From Flavisphingopyxis soli (GTDB taxonomy: Bacteria; Pseudomonadota; Alphaproteobacteria; Sphingomonadales; Sphingomonadaceae), in contig NZ_VOPY01000001.1 of NCBI RefSeq assembly GCF_007995095.1, positions 521,001 through 585,000 of the forward strand: a stretch of DNA of 64,000 bases, written 5' to 3'. The position numbers were made by a program, and so were the translations under genes. Every line of letters begins with the position of its first letter. Positions within the stretch are counted from its first letter, which is position 1. Positions 27,055 through 35,654 of the stretch are shown here, one piece after another. The notes beneath the pieces are model-generated. The model saw only the letters and a program-made list of their open reading frames with translations. It had not been told where the DNA came from and did not search any database.

Positions 27055-27303
27055 ATGATCCCGCCTCCCGAAACCCTCACCGTCGATCACCGCCGCGTCG
27101 CCTGCGATGGCGTACCGCTTGGCAAGGCTGGGCTGTTGCCCGGTGGCGCCGCGCTCGGCCACCCGCGCGTTTATCTCGAGATCGACGAAAAAGGCTATGT
27201 CGATTGCGGCTATTGCGACCGCCGCTTCATCCTCGCCGGCGGACCCGCCGATGGTGCCGATCAGTCGCAACTGCCCGACATCGCGTCTGGCGCCAGCCTC
27301 TGA
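27055..27303 (+). CDS. Small zinc-finger protein, CHCC type
   Basis: The 82-residue product has the zf-CHCC layout: a Cys in V-A-C-D-G, a His in G-H-P-R-V-Y-L, and C-G-Y-C near residue 55. This domain is shared with the NDUFS6 subunit of mitochondrial complex I; in alphaproteobacteria stand-alone versions are common, with no proven role. I chose the ATG at 27055 because the family starts close to it and the longer frame adds a non-conserved extension. It heads the plus-strand run that includes tldD. Confidence 0.78.
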   Translation: MIPPPETLTVDHRRVACDGVPLGKAGLLPGGAALGHPRVYLEIDEKGYVDCGYCDRRFILAGGPADGADQSQLPDIASGASL

Positions 27304-27321
27304 AGGCCCTATATCGGTTGC

Positions 27322-28752
27322 ATGACCGATATTTCAGACCCGCGCAGCTTTCTCTATCGCCCCGGCCAACTCGACCCCGACGGCGCCCAGCGGCTCGTCC
27401 GCGAGGCCTTGAAGGCGAGCGACGACGGCGAGCTCTACCTCCAGTATAGCGCGAGCGAGAGCTTCGGATTCGACGACGGCCGGCTGAAAACCGCAGACTA
27501 TTCGACCGATTCGGGCTTCGGCCTGCGCGGCGTCTCGGGCGAGATGACGGGTTTCGCCCACGCCAACGACATTTCCGAAGCGGGTATCCGCCGCGCCGCA
27601 GAGACGCTCGCTTTGCTCGACCCGTCAAAGGTCGGCCCCGCGCCCGCACCGGCGCGGACCAACCGCCACCTCTATACCGACGGCAATCCGCTCGACCTCG
27701 TCCCCTTCGCGAGGAAGGTGGCACTGTGCCAGGAAGTCGACGCCGCCGCGCGCGCGCGGGATCCGCGCGTCGCGCAGGTCAGCGTCAGCCTGTCGGGATC
27801 GTGGAGCGTCGTCGAGATCGTCCGCCCCGACGGCTTCATCGCGACCGACGTCCGCCCGCTCGTCCGGCTCAACGTCGGCATCGTCGTCGAAGAGAACGGC
27901 CGCCGCGAAATGGGCGCCTTCGGGATCGGCGGCCGCTATCTCTACGACCGCCTGTTCGAACCCGCGACATGGAACCGCGCGATCGACGAGGCGCTTGCCC
28001 AGGCGACGGTCAATCTGCGCAGCGTCGCTGCCCCGGCGGGCGAGATGACCGTGTTGCTCGGCCCCGGCTGGCCCGGCGTGCTGCTCCACGAAGCGATCGG
28101 CCACGGTCTCGAGGGCGATTTCAACCGCAAGGGCACGAGCGCCTTTTCGGGCCGTATCGGCGAACGCGTCGGTGCGCCAGGCATCACCATCGTCGACGAC
28201 GGCAGCCTGGCCGACCGGCGCGGCTCGCTCAGCATCGACGACGAAGGCACGCCGACCCAGGAAACGACGCTGATCGAGGACGGCATCCTCAAGGGATACA
28301 TGCAGGACCGGCTCAATGCGCGGCTGATGGGCGTCGCCCCGACGGGCAATGGCCGGCGGCAGGATTACGCGCACGCGCCGATGCCGCGAATGACCAACAC
28401 CTTCATGAAATCGGGCAATGACGATCCCGCCGAGCTTTTGCGCCGCGTCAAGAAGGGCATTTTTGCGAAAAGCTTCGGCGGCGGCCAGGTCGACATCGTC
28501 TCGGGCAAGTTCGTCTTCTCGTGCACCGAGGCGTACAAGATCGAGAACGGCAAACTGGGCGATCCGATCAAGGGCGCGACGCTGATTGGCGATGGCCCGA
28601 CCGTGCTGACCAAGGTCACCGGCATCGGCAACGACAGCGCCTTGGACGAGGGCGTCGGCATTTGCGGCAAGGGCGGCCAATCGGTCCCCGCAGGCGTCGG
28701 TCAACCAACGCTGCTGGTCAGCGCGTTGACCGTCGGCGGGACGGCGGCTTGA
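27322..28752 (+). CDS. tldD: Metalloprotease TldD
   Basis: The 476-residue protein matches TldD throughout, including the zinc site H-E-A-I-G-H-G-L-E-G-D near residue 257 and the G-R-R-Q-D-Y-A-H-A-P-M-P-R-M-T-N segment. TldD acts with TldE (PmbA) to trim unfolded or modified peptides, and in some species it matures microcins or degrades CcdA. TldE is not in the window. Its stop overlaps the TTG start of the following gene. Confidence 0.95.
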   Translation: MTDISDPRSFLYRPGQLDPDGAQRLVREALKASDDGELYLQYSASESFGFDDGRLKTADYSTDSGFGLRGVSGEMTGFAHANDISEAGIRRAAETLALLDPSKVGPAPAPARTNRHLYTDGNPLDLVPFARKVALCQEVDAAARARDPRVAQVSVSLSGSWSVVEIVRPDGFIATDVRPLVRLNVGIVVEENGRREMGAFGIGGRYLYDRLFEPATWNRAIDEALAQATVNLRSVAAPAGEMTVLLGPGWPGVLLHEAIGHGLEGDFNRKGTSAFSGRIGERVGAPGITIVDDGSLADRRGSLSIDDEGTPTQETTLIEDGILKGYMQDRLNARLMGVAPTGNGRRQDYAHAPMPRMTNTFMKSGNDDPAELLRRVKKGIFAKSFGGGQVDIVSGKFVFSCTEAYKIENGKLGDPIKGATLIGDGPTVLTKVTGIGNDSALDEGVGICGKGGQSVPAGVGQPTLLVSALTVGGTAA

Positions 28753-29291
28753 GCGACTGGCCTGCCACGCTGCTGACCTATTGGTTCGATGAACTCGACC
28801 GCCAATACTGGTTCGCGGGCAATGACGGCGTCGATGCCGAGATTGGCGCACGCTTCGGCGGCCTGTGGGAGGCACAGCGGAGCCATCCGGTGGTCGATTT
28901 CCTCAACGATCCCGAAACCGCGCGCGCCGCAGTCCTGCTGTTCGACCAGGTGCCGCGCAACATGTTCCGCGACGATCCCCGCGCCTTTGCGACCGACCCG
29001 CTCGCGCGCGCCATCGCGACGGCAGCGGTCGAGGCGGGATGGGAGCAGGGGCTGTCGCTTTACGAACGCCAGTTCCTCTATATGCCGTTGATGCATAGCG
29101 AAGATATCGGCGACCAGCAGCGCAGCCTGGCGCTGTTCTCGGGGCTCGGCGATCCCCAGATTACCGACTACGCGCGCAAGCATTACGAAACGATCGAACG
29201 CTTCGGCCGCTTCCCGCATCGCAACGCGGTCCTCGGTCGCGACAGCACGCCCGAAGAAATCGCCGCGATCGCCGCGGGCGCGCACTGGTGA
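28749..29291 (+). CDS. DUF924 family protein
   Basis: A 180-residue helical protein with the DUF924 pattern: L-L-T-Y-W-F-D, L-L-F-D-Q-V-P-R-N-M-F-R-D, R-Q-F-L-Y-M-P-L-M-H-S-E-D, and the C-terminal F-G-R-F-P-H-R-N-A-V-L-G-R. Function unknown. The start is a TTG overlapping the tldD stop; no ATG in frame gives a full-length family member, and the conserved W-P-A-T-L-L begins at once. Confidence 0.85.
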   Translation: MSDWPATLLTYWFDELDRQYWFAGNDGVDAEIGARFGGLWEAQRSHPVVDFLNDPETARAAVLLFDQVPRNMFRDDPRAFATDPLARAIATAAVEAGWEQGLSLYERQFLYMPLMHSEDIGDQQRSLALFSGLGDPQITDYARKHYETIERFGRFPHRNAVLGRDSTPEEIAAIAAGAHW

Positions 29292-29815
29292 GCACCGCCA
29301 AGCCGCGTCTCGAACTCGCCAATCCGTTCGCACGAAGCTGGGCCGCGCTGCGCCGCTGGCCAAATGCGCGCCAATGGCTGCAGGCTGCACCCGTGCTCGC
29401 CGCGACCGCTGCGATCGTCCTCGCCATCGCGATGATCGGCGGCTTTGCGCACTGGGCGCCGCTGCCCTTTGGCGCCGAGTGGCTGCGCATCGCCGCGATC
29501 GCGCTGATCCTGCCCGCATTGGTCGAGGAGTTCGTCTTTCGCGGCCTGCTGATGCCCGTGCCCGGCATCGTCTCGATGCGGATCGGCATGTGGCTGTCGA
29601 TCGCATTGTTTGTTCTCTGGCACCCGCTCCAGGCGGTCGCCTTCGGCCCGCCATGGTCGGCGCTGTTCCTCGCCCCCGCCTATCTCGCTGCCGTCCTTGT
29701 CCTTGCCATCGGCCTGACGCATGTGCGGATCGTGACCGGTTCGCTGTGGCCCGCTATACTGGGTCACTGGCTGATCGTGGCGGCGTGGAAGCTGCTCTTC
29801 GCCGGCCCGTTCTGA
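29288..29815 (+). CDS. CPBP-family intramembrane glutamic protease
   Basis: The 175-residue membrane protein contains the CPBP/Abi motifs: E-E-F-V-F-R-G near residue 82, W-H near 115, and L-G-H-W near the end. These carry the catalytic Glu and His residues. Four or so helices are predicted. Family members include Rce1-like proteases; the role here is unknown. It starts with GTG overlapping the DUF924 stop by four bases. Confidence 0.82.
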   Translation: MSTAKPRLELANPFARSWAALRRWPNARQWLQAAPVLAATAAIVLAIAMIGGFAHWAPLPFGAEWLRIAAIALILPALVEEFVFRGLLMPVPGIVSMRIGMWLSIALFVLWHPLQAVAFGPPWSALFLAPAYLAAVLVLAIGLTHVRIVTGSLWPAILGHWLIVAAWKLLFAGPF

Positions 29816-29827
29816 AGGGAGCGCATT

Positions 29828-30391
29828 ATGTCCGATTTCACCGATACGCTCACCGAGGCGCACAGCGCGTTCATCGCCGACCAGCCGGTGTTCTTCGTCG
29901 CAACCGCGGCCGAGGACGCGCGGATCAACCTCAGCCCCAAGGGGCTCGACACCTTCCGTATCCTCTCCCCGTCGCACGTCGCCTGGCTCGATCTTGGCGG
30001 TTCGGGGAACGAAACCCACGCCCACCTCGTTGCCGATGGACGTATCACGATCATGTTCTGCAATTTTCACAACCCTGCGAATATCCTGCGCATCTATGGC
30101 ACCGGCACCCCCGTGCTGCCGCAGGACGACGGCTGGGATGCGCTGGCGACACATTTCGAGATGCTGCCCGGCACGCGCCAGATCTTCGATGTCGAGGTCG
30201 GCAGCGTCCAGACGAGCTGCGGCTGGGGCGTGCCGCTGATGGAATTGAAGCGCGACCGCGCGACGCTGACCAAATATCACGCGCAAAAGGATCCCGACGC
30301 ATGGGTCACCAAGGTTCAAAAGCTCACCAGGAGCATCGACGGCCTGCCGACGACGCCGACCAAGCGCTATTTCGGGCCGCCCGGACGATGA
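29828..30391 (+). CDS. Pyridoxamine 5'-phosphate oxidase-like flavin-binding protein
   Basis: A 187-residue single-domain split-barrel protein. The pattern F-F-V-A-T-A-A-E-D-A-R-I-N-L-S-P-K-G and the G-S-G-N-E-T-H-A-H-L segment match the PNPOx-like family that binds FMN or F420. True PdxH residues are not evident, so it is not assigned to vitamin B6 synthesis. GAAGGGAG lies before the ATG. Confidence 0.83.
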   Translation: MSDFTDTLTEAHSAFIADQPVFFVATAAEDARINLSPKGLDTFRILSPSHVAWLDLGGSGNETHAHLVADGRITIMFCNFHNPANILRIYGTGTPVLPQDDGWDALATHFEMLPGTRQIFDVEVGSVQTSCGWGVPLMELKRDRATLTKYHAQKDPDAWVTKVQKLTRSIDGLPTTPTKRYFGPPGR

Positions 30392-30401
30392 GGACGCTCA
30401 C

Positions 30402-30635
30402 ATGAGTTTGGTCGAAGTCGCGCGCTTCCCCAACGGCATGGAGGCGGAGATCGTCCGCACCCGGCTGGCGTCAGAAGGCATCATGGCGTTCTGTTTCGAC
30501 GGCGGGATGAACATCGCCGACGGGGCAGGGCTGCTGATCCCGGTGCGCGTCATGGTCATTCCCGACGACCTCGCCGACGCGCGCGCAATCCTGGTCGATA
30601 CCGGCCTGCTCGACCCTCCCGAGGCCGCAGCATGA
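30402..30635 (+). CDS. DUF2007-type small protein
   Basis: A 77-residue protein with V-E-V-A-R-F-P-N-G-M-E-A-E-I-V-R-T-R-L-A-S-E-G-I at the start, matching DUF2007 (putative signal-transducing protein). Members are ferredoxin-fold-like and without known function. Its stop overlaps the ATG of the following gene. Confidence 0.75.
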   Translation: MSLVEVARFPNGMEAEIVRTRLASEGIMAFCFDGGMNIADGAGLLIPVRVMVIPDDLADARAILVDTGLLDPPEAAA

Positions 30636-31369
30636 TCCGCGTCGCGAGCTACAATATCCGCAAGTGCATCGGCACCGACCGCCGCCGCGTTCCGGGCCGC
30701 GTGCTCGACGTGATCGCCGAAGTCGATGCCGACGTCATCGCGCTGCAGGAGGCCGATCGCCGCTTCGGCGCGCGGCCCAGCGCGCTGCCGCCCGAACAGA
30801 TCGCGCGCATGGGCTATCGCTCGGTCGAGCTCGGCGGCCGCGCCGCGTCGATCGGCTGGCACGGCAACGCGATCCTCGTCCGCGAGGACGCCCGGATCGA
30901 AAACGCCCGGCCGCTCGACCTGCCGACGCTCGAACCGCGCGGCGCGGTGATGGCCGAAATCGATTTCGGCGCGGGCAAGCGGTTGCGCGTTATCGGCATG
31001 CACCTCGACCTCAGCGGCCTGTGGCGCCGGCGACAAGTCCGCGCGCTGCTCGACCAGGTCGACGGCTGCGAAGAGACGCTGCCGACCGTCCTGATGGGCG
31101 ACATGAACGAATGGACTCGCAGCGGCGGGTCGTTGCGCGAAATCGGCACGGGTTACGAACTCGTCGCGACCGGGCGCAGCTTTCACAGCCGCCGGCCCGT
31201 CGCCGAGCTCGACCGGATCATCTTGAGCAGCGGCGTGACGATGAACAATGGCGGTGTCCACCACAGCCCGCTCGCCACGCGCGCCTCCGACCACCTGCCG
31301 ATCTGGGCCGACATTGCCGCCGAGGGCTGGCTGCCCAATCCCGCCGCTCGCCGCAAGGATCCTGCCTAA
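30632..31369 (+). CDS. Endonuclease/exonuclease/phosphatase family protein
   Basis: The 245-residue protein shows the EEP active-site order: S-Y-N-I-R-K, D-V-I-A-L-Q-E-A-D, G-M-H-L-D-L, L-M-G-D-M-N-E-W, and the final S-D-H-L-P-I. It has no signal peptide. Members are DNA/RNA nucleases, sphingomyelinase-like phosphodiesterases or sugar phosphatases; which applies here is open. Last gene of the overlapping plus-strand run that starts at 27.05 kb. Confidence 0.86.
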   Translation: MIRVASYNIRKCIGTDRRRVPGRVLDVIAEVDADVIALQEADRRFGARPSALPPEQIARMGYRSVELGGRAASIGWHGNAILVREDARIENARPLDLPTLEPRGAVMAEIDFGAGKRLRVIGMHLDLSGLWRRRQVRALLDQVDGCEETLPTVLMGDMNEWTRSGGSLREIGTGYELVATGRSFHSRRPVAELDRIILSSGVTMNNGGVHHSPLATRASDHLPIWADIAAEGWLPNPAARRKDPA

Positions 31370-31429
31370 AATATAGGCACCGACGTCGGCCGGTTTGCGG
31401 CTGTCGACGCTTTGCTGCGCCGCATCACA

Positions 31430-31445
31430 TGGCACGCCGATTGCA
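31430..31445 (+). promoter_or_regulatory. Sigma-54 (RpoN) promoter of amt
   Basis: TGGCACG-N4-TTGCA matches the -24/-12 sigma-54 consensus in every defined position. The expected start of transcription, 12 bases after the -12 GC, is about 31456, only two bases before the amt ATG. Nitrogen control of ammonium transporters through NtrC and RpoN is well established. NtrC sites would lie further upstream, inside the preceding gene; I did not identify them. Confidence 0.85.
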
Positions 31446-31457
31446 AAGCGCTGTGGC

Positions 31458-32759
31458 ATGACGCTCACCGCCACCCTTGCTGCCGCGGCGACGACCGCGC
31501 TGCCGATCGCCGACAAGGGCGATACCGCCTGGATGATGACCGCGACGGTCCTCGTCCTGATGATGATCCTGCCCGGTCTCGCGCTGTTCTATGGCGGGCT
31601 GACGCGGACCAAGAACATGCTCTCGACGATGACGCAGGTCGGCTCGGCCGCCTGCCTCGCGATGCTCGTCTGGGTCATGTGGGGCTATTCGCTCGCCTTC
31701 GGCCCCGCGCTCGGCGCGCCGTTCGAAGGCGCGGCACCGTTCATCGCCGGACTGGGCAAGGCGTTCCTTGCCGGCGTTACCCCCAAATCGACCGTCGCGA
31801 CCTTCAGCGACGGCGTCGTCATCCCCGAATATGTCTTCATCGCCTTCCAGATGACCTTTGCCGCGATCACGCTCGCGCTCGTCCTGGGTTCGACCGTCGA
31901 GCGGATGAAGTTTTCCGCAGTGATGCTCTTCGGGCTCGTCTGGCTGACGATCGTCTACCTGCCGATCGCGCACATGGTGTGGGCCGAGGGGGGCTTGTTC
32001 TATGCAATGGGCGCGCTCGATTTCGCCGGCGGCACCGTCGTCCACATCAACGCCGGCGTGTCGGCGCTCGTCGCCTGCCTCGTCCTCGGGCCGCGGCTCG
32101 GCTTTCGCAAGGACGTGATGGCGCCGCACTCGCTCGTCATGACCGGCATCGGCACCGGGCTGTTGTGGGTCGGCTGGTTCGGCTTCAACGCGGGCAGCGC
32201 GCTCGAAGCCAACGGTTCGGCCGCGCTGGCGATGATCAACACCTTCGTCGCGGGCGCCGCGGCGGCGATCGCCTGGCTGCTGGTCGAGCGGGTCGGCGGG
32301 CGCAAGCCCTCGGCGCTCGGCTTCTGTTCGGGAATAATCGCGGGGCTCGTCGCGGTCACCCCGGCGGCGGGCAATGCCGGGCCGTTCGGAGTGATCCTGC
32401 TCGGTAGCCTCGCCTCGGTCGCGTGCTTCTTCGCGGTCACCGCGTTCAAGAACCGGCTCGGCTATGACGATGCGCTCGATGCCTTCGGTATTCACGGGCT
32501 TGGCGGGATCGTCGGTGCGCTCGGCACGGCGTTCACGATGCTGCCTGCGCTCGGCGGCCCCGGCGCGGCCGATTATGCCCTCTGGGCGCAGCTCGGCAAG
32601 CAGCTGCTGGCGGTCGCCACGACGATCGTCTGGGCGAGCATCGGCACATGGATTGCGCTCACCGTGATCCGCCCCTTCACGCGCCTGCGCGTCGATCCCG
32701 ATATCGAGCGCCAGGGCCTCGATCTCGGCGAACATGGCGAGCGGGCGTATAATTATTAG
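31458..32759 (+). CDS. amt: Ammonium transporter Amt
   Basis: A 433-residue, 11-helix channel for ammonium uptake. The family signature D-F-A-G-G-T-V-V-H-I-N-A-G and the second pore His in F-G-I-H-G-L-G-G are present. The N-terminus is short and leads straight into D-K-G-D-T-A-W-M-M, a conserved start of helix 1. No Shine-Dalgarno precedes the ATG. A glnK gene, often paired with amt, is absent. The stop overlaps the convergent GMC gene by four bases. Confidence 0.95.
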   Translation: MTLTATLAAAATTALPIADKGDTAWMMTATVLVLMMILPGLALFYGGLTRTKNMLSTMTQVGSAACLAMLVWVMWGYSLAFGPALGAPFEGAAPFIAGLGKAFLAGVTPKSTVATFSDGVVIPEYVFIAFQMTFAAITLALVLGSTVERMKFSAVMLFGLVWLTIVYLPIAHMVWAEGGLFYAMGALDFAGGTVVHINAGVSALVACLVLGPRLGFRKDVMAPHSLVMTGIGTGLLWVGWFGFNAGSALEANGSAALAMINTFVAGAAAAIAWLLVERVGGRKPSALGFCSGIIAGLVAVTPAAGNAGPFGVILLGSLASVACFFAVTAFKNRLGYDDALDAFGIHGLGGIVGALGTAFTMLPALGGPGAADYALWAQLGKQLLAVATTIVWASIGTWIALTVIRPFTRLRVDPDIERQGLDLGEHGERAYNY

Positions 32760-34348
32760 GCGCTGAGATCGCTTCTGACGAACGCAGCGCAGCGCTCGCC
32801 GATCATGATCGACGGCGCGTTGGTGTTGCCCGACACGATCTGCGGCATGATCGAGGCATCGGCGACGTAGAGCCCGTCGACCCCGCGCAGCTTGAGCCGC
32901 GGATCGACGACGCTGGCGGCATCGCTGCCCATGCGGCACGTCCCGACGGGATGGTAGACGGTGTCGGCGCGGCTGCGGATCATCGCGTCGAGCGCGGCGT
33001 CGTCGGCGATGTTGACCGGATGGCGATCGACCCCGGCATAGCCCGACAGCGGCGGGGCATCGAAGATCCTGTACATCAGGCGCACGCCTTCGCGCAAAAC
33101 CGCGATGTCGGTGTCGTCGGTCAGGAAGGCGGGATCGATCACGGGGGCGTCGGCGGCATCGCCGCTGGCGAGCGAGACCGTCCCGCGGCTCGCCGGGCGC
33201 AGGACGCAGGCGTGGCACGAATAGCCGTGGCCCTTGACCTTCTCGCGGCCATGATCCTCGAGCAGCGCGGGGACGAAGTGAAACTGCACGTCGGGCGCGG
33301 GGGCATCGGGCATCACCGACCAGAATCCGCCCGCCTCGGCATAGGGCGTCGTCATCGTCCCCGTGCGGTGGCGGCGATGCTCCCAGATCGCCTTGACGAC
33401 CTTGATCGTCCCGGCGAGCGACTGGCCCATGAAGTCGTGGCTCTGCGTCGCAAAGCCCGCGACGTAATCGATATGATCGTGCAGGTTCGCGCCGACTTCG
33501 CCGCGATCGGCGACGACCGCGATGCCGTGGCGCGCCAGCTGCGCGCCCGGGCCGATCCCCGAACACATCAGGATCTGCGGGCTGTTGAACGCGCCTGCGC
33601 TCAACACGACCGCACCGCTTGCGCGGATCGTCTCACGCGTCTTGCCGCGCCGGATCGCGACACCAACTGCGCGGCCGTCCTCGACCAGGATTTTTTCGAC
33701 CAGCACGCCGGTGCGGTTGTCGAGATTGGCGCGTCCGCGCGCGGGGTCCAAATAGGCACGCGCCGCCGACCAGCGTTCGCCGCCCTTCTGCGTCACCTGG
33801 TACATGCCGAATCCGCGTTGATCGGCACCGTTGAAATCGTCGGTGGTCTTCAATTGGAGCTCGCTCGCCGACGCGACGAAGGCGCGGCTGCCGGGATTGG
33901 TCCAGTGCTGGTCGCTGACGGTGAGCGGGCCGTCGCCGCCGTGATATTGATCGCCGCCGCGCTCGTTGCCTTCGGACGCCTTGAACCACGGCAGGACGTC
34001 GTCATACGCCCAGCCGGTGCAGCCCAATGCGGCCCAGTTGTCATAGTCCCACGCGTTGCCGCGGATATAGACCATTGCGTTGATCGCGCTCGACCCGCCG
34101 AGCCCGCGCCCACGCGGCTGGTATCCGGTGCGGCCATTGAGGCCCGGCTGCGGCGCCGTCTCGTATCGATAGTTCGATGCGTCGGGGATGAAGGGCATCA
34201 TGCCGGGCGTCTTGACCCGCCAGTCGTCATTGTCGCCGCCTGCTTCGAGCAGGCATATGCGGAGTTTGGGGTCTTCGCTGAGCCGCGCCGCGACCGCGCT
34301 CCCCGCGCTGCCCCCGCCGATCACGATTACGTCGAACTGGTCGGTCAT
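32756..34348 (-). CDS. GMC-family FAD oxidoreductase (choline/alcohol dehydrogenase-like)
   Basis: The 530-residue protein has the FAD-binding V-I-V-I-G-G-G-S-A-G-S-A-V-A-A-R-L and the GMC signatures R-G-L-G-G-S-S-A-I-N and S-A-G-A-F-N-S-P-Q-I-L. The C-terminal H-P-V-G-T-C-R-M-G and G-N-T-N-A-P-S-I-M-I-G-E-R segments place it among choline- and alcohol-dehydrogenase-like members. The substrate is unknown; betaine-pathway neighbours are absent. Its ATG overlaps the stop of the sterol-desaturase-like gene upstream. Confidence 0.9.
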   Translation of the reverse strand: MTDQFDVIVIGGGSAGSAVAARLSEDPKLRICLLEAGGDNDDWRVKTPGMMPFIPDASNYRYETAPQPGLNGRTGYQPRGRGLGGSSAINAMVYIRGNAWDYDNWAALGCTGWAYDDVLPWFKASEGNERGGDQYHGGDGPLTVSDQHWTNPGSRAFVASASELQLKTTDDFNGADQRGFGMYQVTQKGGERWSAARAYLDPARGRANLDNRTGVLVEKILVEDGRAVGVAIRRGKTRETIRASGAVVLSAGAFNSPQILMCSGIGPGAQLARHGIAVVADRGEVGANLHDHIDYVAGFATQSHDFMGQSLAGTIKVVKAIWEHRRHRTGTMTTPYAEAGGFWSVMPDAPAPDVQFHFVPALLEDHGREKVKGHGYSCHACVLRPASRGTVSLASGDAADAPVIDPAFLTDDTDIAVLREGVRLMYRIFDAPPLSGYAGVDRHPVNIADDAALDAMIRSRADTVYHPVGTCRMGSDAASVVDPRLKLRGVDGLYVADASIMPQIVSGNTNAPSIMIGERCAAFVRSDLSA

Positions 34349-35247
34349 TGTTTCCCCTTTTCAAGCCACGCGGCCCGGATGGTGTCGCTTGTGTCCCGCG
34401 AGCCGTCGTGGCTCCAGCCCGGTTCGCGGATGACGTAATTGAGCTTGTGCCGCCACGGCGCGCGCCACACGTCGCGAACAATGCCGACCCACTCGTGAAC
34501 CGCCGCCCAGAGGACGTTGAAGCTGCCGATATTGTTGACGAGGCCATAGCGGATCGTCTCGGCTTCGGTCTCGGGTTCGAATGTGCCGAACATCCGGTCC
34601 CAGACGATGAACACCCCGGCATAATTGCGGTCGAGATAGCGCGCGTTGGTCGCATGGTGGACGCGGTGGTGGCTCGGCGTGTTCATGACCGCCTCGAACC
34701 AGCGCGGCAGCCGGTCGATCGCCTCGGTATGGATCCAGAACTGGTAGATCAGGTTGAGCCCGGCGACGAAGAACACCATCGCGGGCGGAAAGCCGATCAG
34801 GAACAGCGGCAGGCGAAAGATGAAGGCGATGCTGAGAAAGCCCGTCCACGTCTGCCGGAGTGCGGTCGACAGATTATAATGCTGGCTCGAATGGTGGATG
34901 ACGTGGCTCGCCCAGAACCAGCGGACGCGGTGCGCCGAGCGGTGGAAGACGTAGTAGGCCAGATCGTCGATCACGAAGCAGAGGATCCACGCCCACCACC
35001 AGCTGCGCAAATCCAGCCCGATGTCGAACAGCGCGAAAGTGTGGACCCAGGTCGCCAGCGCATAGACCAGCCCCGCCGACAGCACCCCGGCAACCGTGCT
35101 GCCAAGGCCGAGGAACAGCGATGTCGCGGTGTCGCCGGGCGAATAGGCGCGGGTCTGCTTGCGCCGCCGGACCAGCCAGATCTCGACGAGCATCAGCGCA
35201 ACGAAGGCGGGGACCGCGAAATCGACCGGATTGGGTAGCTCGCTCAT
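34345..35247 (-). CDS. Fatty acid hydroxylase/sterol desaturase superfamily protein
   Basis: A 300-residue membrane protein with four to five helices and the His-rich diiron motifs: H-R-S-A-H, H-H-S-S-Q-H and H-H-A-T-N. These bind the two irons of integral membrane hydroxylases and desaturases. Candidate substrates include fatty acyl chains, carotenoids or sterol-like lipids; none is proven. The start at MSEL overlaps the stop of the next gene upstream (ATGA), supporting that choice. Confidence 0.88.
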   Translation of the reverse strand: MSELPNPVDFAVPAFVALMLVEIWLVRRRKQTRAYSPGDTATSLFLGLGSTVAGVLSAGLVYALATWVHTFALFDIGLDLRSWWWAWILCFVIDDLAYYVFHRSAHRVRWFWASHVIHHSSQHYNLSTALRQTWTGFLSIAFIFRLPLFLIGFPPAMVFFVAGLNLIYQFWIHTEAIDRLPRWFEAVMNTPSHHRVHHATNARYLDRNYAGVFIVWDRMFGTFEPETEAETIRYGLVNNIGSFNVLWAAVHEWVGIVRDVWRAPWRHKLNYVIREPGWSHDGSRDTSDTIRAAWLEKGKQ

Positions 35248-35642
35248 GCGCTGTGCTCGAGCCGCTGCTGCCACGCGGTGCGGCTCGCCGCGTCGGGAAA
35301 GGTCAGGTTGACGCGCCCGAAATAGCGGTCGCCGCTCTCGATATGGAGGACAGTGTCGTCGCGCTCGGCGGTACTGATCGGCGGCAGCAGCTTGCGCGCG
35401 GCATAATAACTGCCGAGCCGTTTCAGGACGACGAAATCGCCCTTGTCGCCCGCGACCAGCGCGCCATTGCCCTCACCACAGACGATCGCGTCGGTCGCGG
35501 TAAAGCCGTGGACCATCGCTTCGGCGTTTTCGCAGGCTTCGCTTGGCCCAGCGAGTTGCGCGCGGCCGAGGCCGAGCAGCTTGACCGCGGCGATCACCGC
35601 GAGAACCGCGACCAGCGATCCGATGATCTGCAGCAGGTTCAT
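35244..35642 (-). CDS. Membrane-anchored protein of unknown function
   Basis: A 132-residue protein with one N-terminal hydrophobic segment (about residues 4-23) followed by a soluble domain containing two Cys and ending in L-T-F-P-D-A-A-S-R-T-A-W-Q-Q-R-L. I do not recognise the family. It overlaps the sterol-desaturase-like gene and follows the phosphatase-like gene by 12 bp, so it is part of this minus-strand operon. Confidence 0.7.
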   Translation of the reverse strand: MNLLQIIGSLVAVLAVIAAVKLLGLGRAQLAGPSEACENAEAMVHGFTATDAIVCGEGNGALVAGDKGDFVVLKRLGSYYAARKLLPPISTAERDDTVLHIESGDRYFGRVNLTFPDAASRTAWQQRLEHSA

Positions 35643-35654
35643 CGCGCGGTCCGG

